Shown here in pieces: positions 23,276 through 35,920 of a stretch of 64,000 nt of DNA (positions are counted from its first letter, which is position 1; each line of letters starts with the position of its first letter). Source of the DNA: Lepiota brunneoincarnata. Taxonomy: Eukaryota; Basidiomycota; Agaricomycetes; Agaricales; Agaricaceae. The DNA is taken from contig JAEBUN010000006.1 in the NCBI GenBank assembly GCA_023014365.1, positions 1,178,001 through 1,242,000 of the forward strand, given 5' to 3'. Made by a program: the position numbers and the translations under genes. The notes below the pieces were generated by a model. It did no database searches and had not been told where the DNA came from. It saw only the letters and a list, made by a program, of their open reading frames with translations.

Positions 23276-25874
23276 GGTCATAAACCGAATGCAGCCGGCC
23301 CAGCCGAGTTTACATAAAGTCGGGCCAAATGAAAATTTGAAGCGCATGTCTGGTGTTACTTGTATTCCTCGAAGTCGATTGTCAAAAATTTCAAGTTGCA
23401 AATTCCGGGCGTAAATGCAAGGCCACTAATTATGGATTCATTGTCCCTATGTTGTCCGCACCAATTTCAAACGTTCTGCCGTCGTAGAAATGGATCAGAC
23501 TCAGACAGGAATCCATATATACATCGGTTCGCTCGAAGTGTAATGGGTTTTGATTCTGCCCGGGTGCGCTCCTGAGCACTTAATGGTCCAAGTGCCTCTA
23601 TATAGTGCAATTCATGAAAGACTTGCATTTTGCATAAGATAGGTGTCACCAGGAACAAGCACCTTATGTAATATGTATTATGTAAGCGCCAAGGCGGCGA
23701 AATCCCCAAGGTCGAAATTTTGAAAAGTGAAATTGCAGCATTTACCGTTGAGAGACAGAGCTGGACTCTGCCTGAGCCTATTCTAGAACCTTTGCAACGA
23801 GTCCTGGGGGCGAGACACGGTACCTGTTATCAGTGAGAATTTCACAATTTTTTGTTATTTATATTCCCTCCCTCACTTGCTGCCTCGGTAATCACGTGAC
23901 ACATTACATAAGCGGCGAAATATTGACCTGGGATTTTGACTTGCCCGCTTGTTTTGCCTGCAGCATCATCAGAATGCATCTTCTAGTTATTTTGTATGAA
24001 AAAAGTAATTTTGATATTACTCTATGTGCACACAAGGTTTTGAAAAAAACTGACCTAGGACCTCTTCTGACCATCCTACACTTCCTTTGGAGAGCGGCTC
24101 TTTCTGGTCATATAATAGCCACTCGAGGATGTTGATGTCTATATTATACAGTGCCCTGGAGAAGGCGCCAAGTATCCCCGCGTTGTCGTATGATTTACCT
24201 TTTAGGAGCTCCTCAGCATGTTTTGATTCCGGAAAGGTGGATGAAAAGGCCGTAATGCATATTTTTTTACTCTCCGTCTAGTATTGCAAATCATATAACC
24301 CAAGCGTTCCGGGCCAGTACCGCGGTATCTCCGTTCAAAGGAGGGGCATCGGGAGCTAACATTGGTAGCGTGATAGCTTTCCGCGAATCTCCTGTCTAGT
24401 GCCGAGGGGTTTGTGATTAGCTCCTATAGCTATTGTGTTCAAGCGGGAGAACTCTGCTAATAGGCCGGAGCTTCTTGTGCCTTCAAGCTCCTGCTGGACT
24501 AAAATGCAACAATGGGCAGAATGTCGACACAACTACTCAGGATGCCTTTTGGTCTTGATATCGAAGCGTACAATGTCAGCGACGAAAGACGTGTTTTCAC
24601 CGTAGATGTGCCTAGGTAATATCATATTTCTTCGGAAACGAAGATCCATCAAGCTTCTGAATCGGGCTTTTGAGCGCAGTTCCTAAACAGCCGCCTTGGA
24701 AGTAAAATAGCTACTCCTATCTCCACCGTTTGCCACGCAGCGGAGCACGGACATCAATGCAAGCAGGTCCAGTGTAGTGTTCGGTAGTGGGGGGAGGGGG
24801 GGGCTCAAGAAAGATAAGCCACTGCTCACTTTATTGAGGCACATGGGCTTCGAGCTTCGAATTTGGGCCGCCAGGAATCATGTGCGAGCAGCTCTTAGGG
24901 CCCAGGTGTATCTTTGCACGGACCCATCCACTGTGAATCAGGCTGAAGATTTCCACCTCTGCTTGCCAGCTAGTATTCAGCAAAAACTTCGAATCCTAAT
25001 GGGTTGTGGACCTCTGCTGCGGACTGAAATTCCCCGAAAACAATAAAGTTCATCACTGCCACTGCCACCGCCCCTTCCATGACGACTATCTTGGCTAGCT
25101 CGGCCGGGGACTGCCCATGATATCGGTGAATAAACTCCTCACAAACCCCGGTAATATGGCTGGCGCGGCACTGCCCGACTGGTCCTAAGAGATTCCTCGC
25201 AGTTCCCAGGAGAGAATCGGCCAATGCCACGGCAGCATGTGCTGTTGCGTAGACTTGAGGTGGTGAAAGGATGTCGCAAGTTCGGATCCGTATCACAGAG
25301 GTGTATAACCGCAGAATGTTTTCTCCTTTAGAAGAATTCCGGGGGGGGGGGGGCTTTGGGGGCTTCTAAGTCGATGAATTGCTGTGAGAGTTTTGACTGC
25401 GCTGTAAAGCAGCCCATTCACAACTGGGCTTCACTAGAGCCAAGCAATTCCATTTCAACTTCCCGGCCGCATCGGATGGCTGTTAGCCTCCTGGTGCGCA
25501 GTATTTTTATGCAGCACAGCACAAGGGCTGTTAGCCTTGGATCCAATTTTGAGGTAGCCAACAGATGTATTTGAAGAAGATAATTTGCTGCACAAAGCTA
25601 CACCAAGCAGTCACTGCGGTTACCCAGCGTTGGCAATGTGTCACCCTAGTTTCCTTTTTAGGAAATATTTTGCCATGGTGGCGTTGCGGGGAAATAGGGT
25701 GATGTGAGGTCACTGTGGTTCATTTCCTGCGACAATGTTCCTTTCTAGGATTTATTGTGACATATGACGTTGGGCGTGTCACACTCATTCCCAGTTGGGT
25801 GATGGTATAAGATGCTAGACTTGTCCATTCTTGCGACGTCTTCCTCTCTCTTCCCCATACCTTCGAAAATCAAG
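23276..25874. other. Gene-poor stretch with one unexplained minus-strand ORF
   Basis: This 2.6-kb stretch has many short frames but only one of coding quality: 25296-24970 (-), about 108 residues, with YATAHAAVALADSLLG, HITGVCEEFIHRYHG and AELAKIVVMEGAVAVAVMNF. I do not recognise it, and it has no clear start exon or splice partner. G-rich tracts flank it (24789-24803, six and eight G around one A; 25341-25353, thirteen G). It may be a gene fragment. Confidence 0.35.
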
Positions 25875-26595
25875 ATGCCCGCAGGCCCCGCTATCCCAGG
25901 TCTCTTCCTTTGCTTTGCAGCGATGGTGCTCCTGATATTCGTATGTGACTGCTTGGTTGATCGTACCCTTGTTTGATCTCAGTCCGTAACATTGTAGGCG
26001 TCAGTTTCCACTCCTACATGGAACTCAATGTATTTCCTCGGAGTGGGCACGGGAGGCAGCCAAATACGCTACGGAGTATTTGGATTCACGGGCTCAAAAA
26101 TCAGCATAGGATATTTCTTCAGGTTGGCTGTTCTACGCCATAAGTTGCTAACAAGTTATTAATCTCAAAATCAGTAACAATCGAGTTAACAGTACGATCT
26201 TGCACAATCTCACAAAGACATTGATCCTCCATCCCATTGGTATGCCATCACATTGATTGACAATGTCGCCTCCATTCTGACGTTCTGCAGCTGCTGGCCT
26301 GGCTGGTATTGCGTTCTTCTTCGGTCTATGCGGTGCTACAACGCGCTCTCGCGCCGGGACTGTTTTCATGACCCTCGTCGCTGGTCTCGCTGCTCTGACA
26401 ACCCTTGTTGTTTGGATAATCGACATGGTTCTATTCGGTATTGCTCGCCAGCGGTATCGCCAGGACGGCCAGGCAGCGCAATACGGAAATGCGAACTGGC
26501 TCACGCTGGGTGCTCTCATTGCTCTTCTATTGGGATTCTGCGCTTCTGCCTGTGGTGTATTCGGCCGGTACGGCAGAAGGAGGGACGCCCACTAA
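25875..26595 (+). CDS. PalI/RIM9 (SUR7) family four-TM protein
   Basis: Exon 1 is 25875-25940 (MPAGPAIPGLFLCFAAMVLL, the first TM) and exon 2 starts at 25998. Later joins give ISIGYFF then NNRVNSTILHN, then TLILHPIAAGLAGIAFFFGL (TM2), TVFMTLVAGLAALTTLVVWI (TM3), ANWLTLGALIALLLGFCASA (TM4) and a basic tail RYGRRRDAH. The LHPIAAGLA motif and a Gly-rich extracellular loop with GVFGF are hallmarks of the PalI/RIM9 group, plasma-membrane proteins that help sense ambient alkaline pH in the Rim/Pal pathway. Related proteins also act in eisosomes, so the pH role is inferred. It is complete, at about 200 residues. Confidence 0.85.
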
Positions 26596-26955
26596 ACGCC
26601 GTCCACATCTCTCCCACCACTTTTACGACTTCGGACCCTTTTCTGTGTTTCATGATTCCCCTGATGCCTATGTATCATAGAAACCCCTCCCTAGTAACTC
26701 CCACTCCTGATGATCCGTACTCCCCTTATCGCTATGGATGATTTTGACCTACTGCGTTATCTTTGTGTTAGTAATAATTGTATGTCTACAATGTTTCTTG
26801 GATTTAACCAATTTTTCGTTTCGGCCGCCACGTACCACGTGACCCTAAGTTAACGTCATAACCCAGCTGCAACATTCATTCGTTTCAACAGGTTTCCTCA
26901 TCTCATGGTGATAGTTCTGCTGACTTGACTTGCCTACTCAATTATTGTATGCGCA
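26596..26955. promoter_or_regulatory. Intergenic stretch upstream of the TAPT1-like gene
   Basis: This 360-bp spacer between two plus-strand genes holds the 3' UTR of the PalI-family gene and the promoter of the next gene. A CACGTG palindrome lies at about 26836-26841 (taccacgtgaccc), a possible bHLH-factor site. No coding potential was seen. Confidence 0.4.
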
Positions 26956-29547
26956 ATGACAACATCACACTCGCCGCGACAGGCAAAGAAACCACATCGG
27001 CGGTTCTCGTCCGGCAGCCAGGACATAGTCATATCTATGTCGTCTGGCAAGTCCGAACAGCATAGAAGCCCAGGACAGCAAGCTTTTCACGCTTTCCCAT
27101 CAGCGCAGACCCTCGAAGGATCGCGGAAATTCTCGAGCCTACCCAGGACAGATCCAACTCCTCGAGGACAACGACAGACACATGTCTATCAACGCACATA
27201 CTATACTGATGGATCGGACGTGGACGTCGAGGCAGACTGGGGACGGGAACTTGCACGGAGAGCGCGGTCTACATCAGATGATCTCACAGCCAACAACACA
27301 AATACCTTTGTGCTTCAAGGGACACACCATAGTCCTCCGACAGCATACGCATCACTGCCGGCGACGCCGACTTTGCCCTCGAAGCCTTATGAAGATGGGG
27401 GCTCAGCAGATGTTCCTCCTGCCCCTCTGTCCCCAGTGAATCCCTCTTCACCCATGCTGGATGCAGCTCCTTCACAGCGTAGACACGTGAAACAAGACAG
27501 CAAGCATGAGCTACCTCCTTTCTCTCTATGGGATTATCTTCGGGAAGAGCTTTTGGCAACAGACTTCGACTCGCACCAGGAGTTGAAATGGGAACGAGTT
27601 AGCAATTTCCTGAACATACCTCTTGCTATGGAAAAGGTGTTCTTATATTCGTCTAGTCGATTGAGAACCAATTTCGTTGACCCTGATCCTACTAGATCAT
27701 CTGGTTTGGATTTATCCTATGCCTGGATAGTTTCCTATACACCTTCACCATTCTGCCTATACGGTTCAGCCTCGCTTTCGTCCGTTTAATTACCAATATA
27801 TTCCGGCGCTCTGCTCCCCCTCTCCCACCATCCCAGAAAGCCGACCTACTTAGGCCACTGTTGCTTGTTGTTTCGCTACTTGTATTGAACCCCTTAACCG
27901 ATGCTAGTAAGATTTATCATACAATTCGGGGACAAGATACAATAAAATTATATGTCATTTTTAATGCACTCGAGGTGAGTGTTCATGCAAATCTCATGCT
28001 TGCGCGATATTCATTTTACTACAACGTATAGATTGGAGACAGGCTGTGCGCGTCAATCGGGCAAGATATTCTTGATTGCTTATTTTCGCGCTCAACCCTC
28101 GAACCTTTGTCCCATCGAATACCAGTCACGACGCACACACTTACGCCATTTCTATATTTTTTCCTTGCGGCAATGTATATTAGTGAGTAATCATCTGCTC
28201 AGCACCGAATTAGGCCTGATAGTTTCGTAGTTGCTCATGCTTTAGTTATGGTCTATCAGCTCATCGCCCTGAATGTTGCTGTCAATTCCTACGATCACGC
28301 GCTATTGACGCTTCTGGTCTCTAATCAATTTGTGGAAATCAAGGGAAGTGTCTTCAAGAGGTTCGAAAAGGACAATCTATTTCAGATTACTTGTGCAGGT
28401 CAGGCGGCTCCCTGCTTGTAGTCCATATGGTCCTAATCGCCGCTGCTACAGATATTGTTGAACGCTTTACACTGGCAATGATGCTTGGGGTGGTGGCATT
28501 CCGAAATTTAATTGAGCTGAGTGGATCCGGTTTCGACTTTTCAAGTGGGTTCGCCCTGCCAAAAAGCTTCGGATGGTTCAGGGGCAATAATGTTCTCTGG
28601 ACTATTTCCTATGTGCGTTTGAAATTTATTTACCCCTTGACACAAACTTCACTACATGCCTGCAGCCTGTAATGACGGTGATGTGTTCCGAAATGTTGGT
28701 CGACTGGCTAAAGCACGCATTCATCACGAAGTTCAATCACATCCGACCCTCGGTGTATGAGCGTTACACAGATGTTTTATGTCAAGATCTAGCGAGTGCC
28801 AGTGCAGTTGGCAGGAGAGGAGCTCGGAAGGTATCCACAATATGTGGTTGTTCCGCGCATATCAAACTCACACCTGTTTCAGCATTCATACGTTGATCAG
28901 TCTCCTCTTGTCGCGCGGAGACTGGGTTTTGCGTCTTTACCTCTTGCAGTGCTTGTGATCCTCGTAGGATCCCAGTCTATCAGCCTTATGTTCTCTGACC
29001 ATGACACACTGTCCTTCTCATTCCGGCCGCTTCTCTCGATTCACAACCTGGATTTCAACGCGTTATCGTTATCACTTGGAAGCGCTGAATTGATCAAGTA
29101 TGGGACGCTCGGTGTCATGGCTGTGTTATTCTGGCTCTGGTACGATTTCTATCCGCACGTTTCCTAATACATATTAATCCATTACGCTAGCTTTGTCGTA
29201 ATCAAGATCATACTGGGGGTTAATCTGATCACATATGCCACGGGACGGTTGGCGGGCATGGAAAGGCGGGAAGCTGCAGATGTGGTTAACAATTTTGGTA
29301 GGGATCCTATTGGAGAGGGTGCAGAAGAACGGGTAAGTGGGACCTTGGCTTAACTTGTCATTCACCTCTCACTGCTGGACGCTAGAAATATAACAAGAAC
29401 CTCAAGACTTATCTCGATGATAGTCTTGATGATGCTCCGCGCCTGTCAGACATGGGTGAAAGCAAGCCGGGGCAGGGTTTGAATAAGAAGGAGAGGGTGA
29501 AGTTGGAAGATTTGACGAGGTATACGATGGTAAAACGGATATGGTAG
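26956..29547 (+). CDS. TAPT1 family membrane protein (Emp65/POD1-like)
   Basis: A long disordered N-terminus rich in Ser, Pro and Arg is followed by the diagnostic family start FSLWDYLREELLATDFDSHQ, KWERVSNFLNIPLAMEKV and many membrane segments (LLRPLLLVVSLLVLNPL, LYFFLAAMYI, FTLAMMLGVVAFRNLIEL, YPVMTVMCSEMLVDWLKHAF, LGFASLPLAVLVILVGSQSI, LGVMAVLFWLWF). NALEIGDRLCASIGQDILD and SNQFVEIKGSVFKRFEKDN are conserved in the family. The C-terminus is polar (LSDMGESKPGQG), with a stop at 29547. About nine introns give roughly 680 residues. The yeast homologue works in the ER with Slp1 in protein quality control; plant and animal homologues also act at the ER or cilium base. The gene is complete. Confidence 0.93.
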
Positions 29548-29825
29548 CACATATCAAAAGAATGGGAGGGACCTAGGTGTGAAGCCTCTGAGAATCACAG
29601 AAGCTTTGGTTATTCATGACAATCTACCTTGAGAGTTGCAGGTGGAAGTGAAACTCACATGCAGGATGAGATGTGGAATTCGGGCTTAGCCGAATTGCTC
29701 TATGCATCGATCACACAGCACCTCCGACACGAGGCTGGCCCGACAGCATGAACCCATCGAGTCCGGTGATCTAAGGCGCTCTTATAGACCCATTTAAACA
29801 CCTCACGGGCTGTGGTTTTTACACA

Positions 29826-31562
29826 ATGGCCTCTTCTCAGCTCGCCATTACCCTCAAACATCTTCTTAAAGTACTGAGACTATGGTCCAAACGCCATGTT
29901 CGCAAACAACACAATGCTGCACCGGGAGTAGGTTATTTTCAACGTTGCCGAGCGATGCAACTAAGCCGAAATAGATGGTATCCCCAGCGGTTCTCCAAGA
30001 ACCCACTAATCTGTGCCTGCTAGTAGTGCGTTGGACTATGAGACCCGATCTTTGCTGTACTCACACACCTAAAGACTCCCGTGCAGCAACAAGCACGAGA
30101 ATCGGACCGGGACATCGGAGTGCTCAGAGCTCAGAATAACGAACAGGCCATCTCGCAACTACCGAACGAGCTCCTAATTAACATCTTCCTGGCGGGTTCC
30201 CTTCCGCCTCAAGCCGCCAGTTTCCCGAACCTCATCAAGAAACACTGCACTACTAAACGGTACTTGACCCAGGTCTGCTATCGTTGGCGAGTAGTCGCTC
30301 TGGATTGTCCAGATATATGGTGCAACGCTGTGGACCTCGATGCTGGGATTTATTGGATAAATGAGGTGCTTAGACGCACTCAAGATCGTCCAATCAATGT
30401 CTTCATCTCTGCAGGAACGAAAGAAGAACATGTCGCCCTCGCGCTGCATACCCGGAGCGTGAGAGGGTTGTATGCGGAGATTCAGGATCGGAGCCTTGGG
30501 TTGAAGATTATACAATGCATGAAGGAGCTAAAGGATTTGGAGGAACTCGAACTCCAGACTTGTCGTGTCCGTTGCAAGTGCCTTACACAATTAGATAGCT
30601 GGTCGGGCGGCTCGTTATTCCGAGGATTCCCACCAAAACTTCGACGACTCTACCTGACTGGACTGTTTCCCCTTCCGTCACAACCTACACAAAGCCTGAC
30701 CTGTCTATATATCTCGCGATCTTGGGGGCGTAGGACGGCGGATCAGTGGTTGGATATTATTCGGAGGTTTCCCCAGCTCCGAGACCTGACTCTAGATGGT
30801 TGCATAAAAAAGGATAACAATAGCAGCCGTCTCACCTCGGAAGACGGCATATCTGAAGTACTCAGTCCATTTTCACTTCAATACGCCCAAGTCTCTCTAC
30901 CCCAGCTTCGGGTATTGCAGCTCAGGGGTGAATATCTAGCATGGGGTCCCTTCTTCCGAGCGCTTGCCATCCCATCATCATGCATCTTGAGGATAGACGC
31001 TTATGACATGGCTATAGGCCCCACTCTGGATGCACTTGTCACTTCCCTGCAGCCCACAACTATGCGATGCTCGATGAAGCGACACCTGTTTATTAGAGCC
31101 TCCCCATCGCAGTTTCACTTGCAGGTTTCAGAAGAAGGGGCAGTGGAGCTGGACCTAAATCTGAAGTACTTGGAGTGTTATGAAAAGCACCCCGATGTCG
31201 CCGCATCAATATTTCAAAGGCTCGTAACGGCCGCGCACCAGAGGTTCCGGGACCATGGTGCATTTACCACCCTCGCGGTGGCGATGTCTCAGCGTCTCTC
31301 CACAGCTGGCACAGAGCCTAACAAGCAGATGGAGCAGTATCTCCGTCCCTGTCTGCTGTCACGGGAGGTCCAGAGTTTACGTTTGCAGAACCACACGGCA
31401 ACACACGAGCTTCTTCAGCTTGTTGAGCTGGAGAAGGGTGATGAGATGGAGGCCCGGATGGTCAGGTCCGAGGATGATGCAAAGGACGTACCTTATCCTG
31501 AGCTTCGATGGATATCCTTCTCGCAGGTTGACTTTGAAGGAGTGGATGGGTTCCTGTCCTAA
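29826..31562 (+). CDS. F-box/LRR-like protein, C-terminus possibly frame-broken
   Basis: Exon 1 (29826-29870, MASSQLAITLKHLLK) joins in phase across a 216-bp intron (GTACTG...CGTGCAG) to one long exon (30087-31562), giving 506 residues. A canonical F-box sits at ISQLPNELLINIFLAGSLPP ... LTQVCYRWRVVALDCPDIWC. Leucine-rich parts follow (KDLEELELQTC, FPPKLRRLYLTGLF, FPQLRDLTLDGC, LPQLRVLQLRGEY). In the same family the C-terminus usually ends with a strand-rich part on the cluster of charged residues; here the stop at 31562 is followed, in the +1 frame, by an open coding-quality tail (MGHSTMQGVRLVNC, PKWMVARLLDLGIEVVVD) to a stop at 31695. SCF substrate adaptor is the likely role; the target is unknown. 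Confidence 0.85.
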
Positions 31563-31834
31563 GGCTCCCCATCGACTCATTGCCCTCGTCATGGGGCATT
31601 CTACGATGCAAGGGGTTCGGCTGGTCAATTGCACATATCCGAAGTGGATGGTTGCCCGGCTCCTTGACCTTGGTATAGAAGTTGTCGTGGACTAATTAAA
31701 GGCCGGGACTGATGGCTTTGGGGGAAGGAATTGAACGATTCACGCAAACATGTATTTGATTCCCCTATCACGCACCCCTACGAATTTTACACATCTGCTA
31801 TGTACACACATAATGTAGTATATTGTTCTGCAGT

Positions 31835-33959
31835 CTACTGGCTGAACCCAGTGATGCCGCCGAAATTTGTAATTTTACCTAGGCATTTGTAGGAAGTTTC
31901 CTAGCGTATTTGTTCCAAATGAATGTTCTTACCTGCGGTTCCTCCAGAAACTTTGAGATTGGACCAATTCCAAGAACCTGTGGGTAATATTAATCGGCGG
32001 CGAAGTATAGGCTCTTTTGGCTGCGCCACCTACCTACACACGAGCCAACACCGCAATTGACAGCTACTCGCTGTGCCCCACTATTGACTGAAATCGAAGT
32101 CTGGGGGGAAACAAAGTTGACGGCCTATGGGAAAATAATATGACAATCTGGTGTTTAGATTCTTGGCAAGCCCAACAGTCCGTGCCCGCCCAAAGGCGAA
32201 TAAGCTTACCGAGATCTGGACGCCGTTTCCCTGGTGTAGCCAACTGTTGATGGGTAGCTCTGATATACCATGTCGGTGGAAATCCAAGTCATTTGAAACA
32301 TTGGAAGGGATTACCTGATCAATGATGATACCGAATCTCCTTATTGCAGTTGCAGTATTTCCCTGAGCGCACCAAGTCAGTGTCTAGGAAATGATTGGTG
32401 CAATTGAGAGGCTCACTGAGTAGGTGATGTTGGTGACTGTGCTTCCTGTAGCATCAACAATGGTCTTGATGCGCAAAGCTTGATCACTAGAACAGCGTCA
32501 GGCGGCTCGCTGGTACTGTTTTTCTTCATTAGACCTACTTGTTGATGATGGTGTTCCCAGAGATGACGATGCCATTGACGGTCACCCCCGAGTTTATAGA
32601 ACCCTATAGTATAATTTCGTTATGAATGCAGAAGCAGCAAAGTTGCCCAGAGGCAGGCCTACAACGGAGATTCCGTGGCCTCCGGAGCACGTGTTGCCCT
32701 TGAAAACGATATTGGAGCCTCGGTTGATGGCAAGACAATCATCCTGTGGGCCCGCCATAATCCATAAGCCACGATTCATCCGACTTGGAAACACGAACCT
32801 GGTTCATCACGACACTGAACGAAAAGGGGGATTAAAATGAGGAGGCGGAGATTGTGTCGACACATTAAAGCACGTACCTATTTTGAATAGTCAAAGCGGT
32901 GGTACTGGCGTCAAATCCATCGGTGTTGTGTCCTGAAGGTGGTGGGTCAAATGGGTGTTTTGGATAGGGCAATATCAGAGAGACCAACCAGCCGCCTGTC
33001 CATTGCTCTTTGAGTTGGGTTTATCTCCGAGTGCTTTGAACCGGTTAGTACTTTCTTAAAATAGCGAGGGCAGACTGGCTGGGGCTCACAGTTGTCAATA
33101 GTCAGCCTATCCATAACCAGGGGTCCTGGGTTTGAGACGGAGTAGGTCCTGGCGGGTGAGTTGACGACTCTGACATTCTGTGTTGGGATGGGTGTTGGAT
33201 AATAGGAGGGTTACCAAGGGTCACGCGATCACGCACGGAGTATGTTCCAGAGATCCTGATCCTGTAGCTAGTAGTGAGTGGTTGTCAGGGTGTCGATATG
33301 AGGGATTTCTACTTCATCATTGGTGCTGGTTTAACCACACCACCATTTCCGCCGAGACCGTCCTACATTCTATTATTAGCGTTATCGCGTCACTTGTACG
33401 GTAGGCTGTAAGCCTTGCCCAGTAGAAAGGTCCTCCTCCGTCGAATTTGTGTCCATTCCCGTTGACTATGTGTTTCGTTTTTGTAAATAAATAAATGATA
33501 GGTAGAGAGAGTACGTGAACCCACATGTGACCGATGTTCCACTAGCAACAAGTGTCATCAGAGGGCGAGAGTGGGTGCAGAACCCGAGCCTCACCTGACT
33601 TGGAAGAGAGGACCGGCCCAACTCAAATTTCCAAAGAAGATATCACCGTCTGGATGTAGACCTCGGACCTATTAACTTAAATAGCAGAAATCATAGCAAC
33701 GTACTCATGGTCACCGTGGTACCCGTGAGAAGGCTGAGGTCGAGTGTTTGCCCAGCTGGAACTGTAAAGCTGTTTAATACCACAGTAGTGCATTTAACAG
33801 CTGCAGCCACGTCTTCAAAACATATATCTTCAGCAAGCAGGTTTTATTAATGGAGCAATGAGACAGCTCACCTGCCATGGAATTGATTGTTCCAGTGCAG
33901 TCGCCTGAAGCAAGGGTAGAAGCGGCAAGAGCCAGAAGACCTAGAAGTGAATTCAACAT
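31835..33959 (-). CDS. Secreted GH28 polygalacturonase-type enzyme
   Basis: The start [19 protein letters not shown] at 33959 is a signal peptide. The frame is cut by many short introns, but the GH28 landmarks can all be found in order: [17 protein letters not shown] (catalytic Asp), [13 protein letters not shown] (catalytic Asp pair), GGHGISVVG (catalytic His), LRIKTI (substrate-binding Arg-Ile-Lys), AVNCGVGSC, then [14 protein letters not shown] and [14 protein letters not shown] with a stop TAG at 31837-31835. It acts outside the cell on the alpha-1,4-galacturonan backbone of pectin. Endo versus exo action cannot be settled here, though the GxGHGxSVG and RIKT motifs favour an endopolygalacturonase. 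A full-length enzyme of about 370 residues is expected. Confidence 0.9.
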
Positions 33960-34418
33960 ATTCGCGTTAGTATGCGTTGCTAGTGAGGGGCCATCCTTGG
34001 TGTTATATAGCACGCTGGGCGGCCCGCCTGGAGGAAATGGACGGAAAGAAAGGTACCCGGGTGTGAAATCCGTGCACAAAATCGTATTCACTACTGACCT
34101 GTTCAGTTCCATAAATGTCCTCCCGTGTATGTTGCGTCGCTTGAGCCAAAAATACTGCCTCCTAAGAATAGCCGATGAAGTTCATGAGTGGTCGAGCGGT
34201 CTCAACATGGGCAACACACATGTCAGAGCCGAGAAAAACCCGTGGACGTGTTGTTGGTGGGGTATTTACTCCGTCCCGGGCCGCCCAGACGGATCCTTTT
34301 GTTAAAAACGTCCGAGGCATTTGATAGGAGCTGAACGGCGGTCCGAACCACAAACAGGTCGAACACTGAGTTCCTGTAACTCACTTTAAACACTTCGTAT
34401 AATCTCTAAGTTAATACA
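33960..34418. other. Intergenic stretch
   Basis: A 460-bp spacer between the GH28 start and the 3' end of the next minus-strand gene. It should carry the GH28 promoter. No coding sequence or clear site is supported. Confidence 0.4.
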
Positions 34419-35516
34419 TCAAAATCGTAACGTTCCAGGAAGGACATGATTTGCATTAGTGCGGGGGGGACCACTGGCGGGGCCGAGGGCGCTGCGGGAA
34501 TGCCTGAGTCTGTGCTCTAATCCAGGGACGTGCACTACTGGTCGATAGGAAGGGGGAAGGGGCGATGGCGGAGGAAGCAAGGGTCTCAAGAACGCTCTCT
34601 CAATCGGAGTGGTGGACCTCAGGTCCTCGAGCGACATACTTTGCGAAAGTCGAGTTCGAGATGCCTGTGCATACAATGCGTTATTGAGTCTCCTAGTTCG
34701 GCTGTGACTTCGAGAATATGCGATAGACCTCTGAGATGGGGACTGTATGGGGGAAACAGACTCGTGCGGGTCCTCCATCAGCATAAGTGACTCGAAGGAA
34801 GTTGTCGCCGACATGGGCAGGTCAGGAGTGCTCATGAAGCAGCCGGAAACGGTGGCCTGCATGTTCCACATTTTTTCATGACCGTAACGGACAGGGCCAG
34901 GAAAGGGTGTTGGACTGCGGTCTTGGACTTTCTTCAACATGTGCTGTCTAGATGCCGGAGTGGCTCTTTTACAATAATCGCCCCAACATCCGGAAAAATC
35001 TTGACAAGGGGTATACGGAAGGAACGCAGCAGGGATGGGGGACCGGTGCCAGCCAGGGCGTTGGGAGGAAGTCGTTTGGAAGTTGTTCGCGACGGGCGGC
35101 TTCGGGAAGATGTCGATGATTTCTCTGCAGTTGATAAACGAGAGGCTAACAGACTCGAAGCTAGCCAATTCATCCTCCCAGTTATCTAACACTGGAGATG
35201 ACAGGAGGTCAAGACTCTCCATTGAGATTGAGCGGATTCGGTCGTCCTCAAGCATAGGGCTCATGAAAGAGGAGGAACTGTCGTTTTCCGAGGGGGGCTT
35301 TGGAAAACTTCGGAAGATAGCAAAAGATCTCGAGGGCCTTAGCCACTTGTGGGTAGTTTTTATCGTACTAATACGAGTGTCATCAATTTCCCGTGCTGCA
35401 TGCGGTCGGAGAACTCTGCAAGAAAGTGATGAGAAAAACAAGGTGTTGTGTGAGGCTTATAAAACCCACTTTTGGACAATCTTGCGCCAACCGGACTTGA
35501 CTTTGGCTTGACTCAT
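34419..35516 (-). CDS. Serine/proline-rich hypothetical protein
   Basis: ATG at 35516 opens a 47-nt exon (MSQAKVKSGWRKIVQ, then a GTGGGT donor), joined at a TTCTTGCAG acceptor to a long exon beginning VLRPHAAREIDDTRIS and ending at a TGA at 34419. The product is about 350 residues, without signal peptide or membrane helix. It is rich in Ser, Pro and Arg, with two short repeats of a Phe-Pro-Lys-Pro-Pro motif (RSFPKPPSEN, DIFPKPPVAN) and a C-terminal proline run (LLPPPSPLPPSYRP). This suggests a disordered regulatory or scaffold protein. I recognise no family. Coding support comes from the unbroken 340-codon frame and a good first intron. Confidence 0.6.
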
Positions 35517-35920
35517 GTGAAATAAGGAGAGTGGGATGTAGAAATTATCGGGAACCAGCCGAGAGAGAAAAAAAAAGAAGATGTTAAGTAGGTGAAAGAA
35601 ATGGGAACGGGGAGTTGCCCTTACATGTTGCAGGGTTATTATAGCAAAGAACGAGCCACAGAATGTCCCGCATTCACGTCCAGTTGTCAAAGCGTATCCA
35701 TTGTCAGAGTGCGGCAAGTTTATATTGTGGCTCCGGTTGCAGGTCCAGTATATTTGAAATGCACTTTGAGCAGCATAGTTCAAGTAGGTGTGTGGAAGCA
35801 GACAATTCGGGTGCCATGAAAGAAGATAAGGCGCGTCCACCCAAAAATCACGATAGTCACGCTGTCACGTTTGTTACAGTCCCTCTCAGACCTTCCCAAG
35901 GGCAATTAGATGAGTAGATC
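35517..35920. promoter_or_regulatory. Divergent promoter region between the Ser/Pro-rich gene and DIS3
   Basis: A 400-bp spacer with starts on both sides. It contains a purine-rich tract (35566-35580) and no coding sequence that I can support. Confidence 0.45.
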
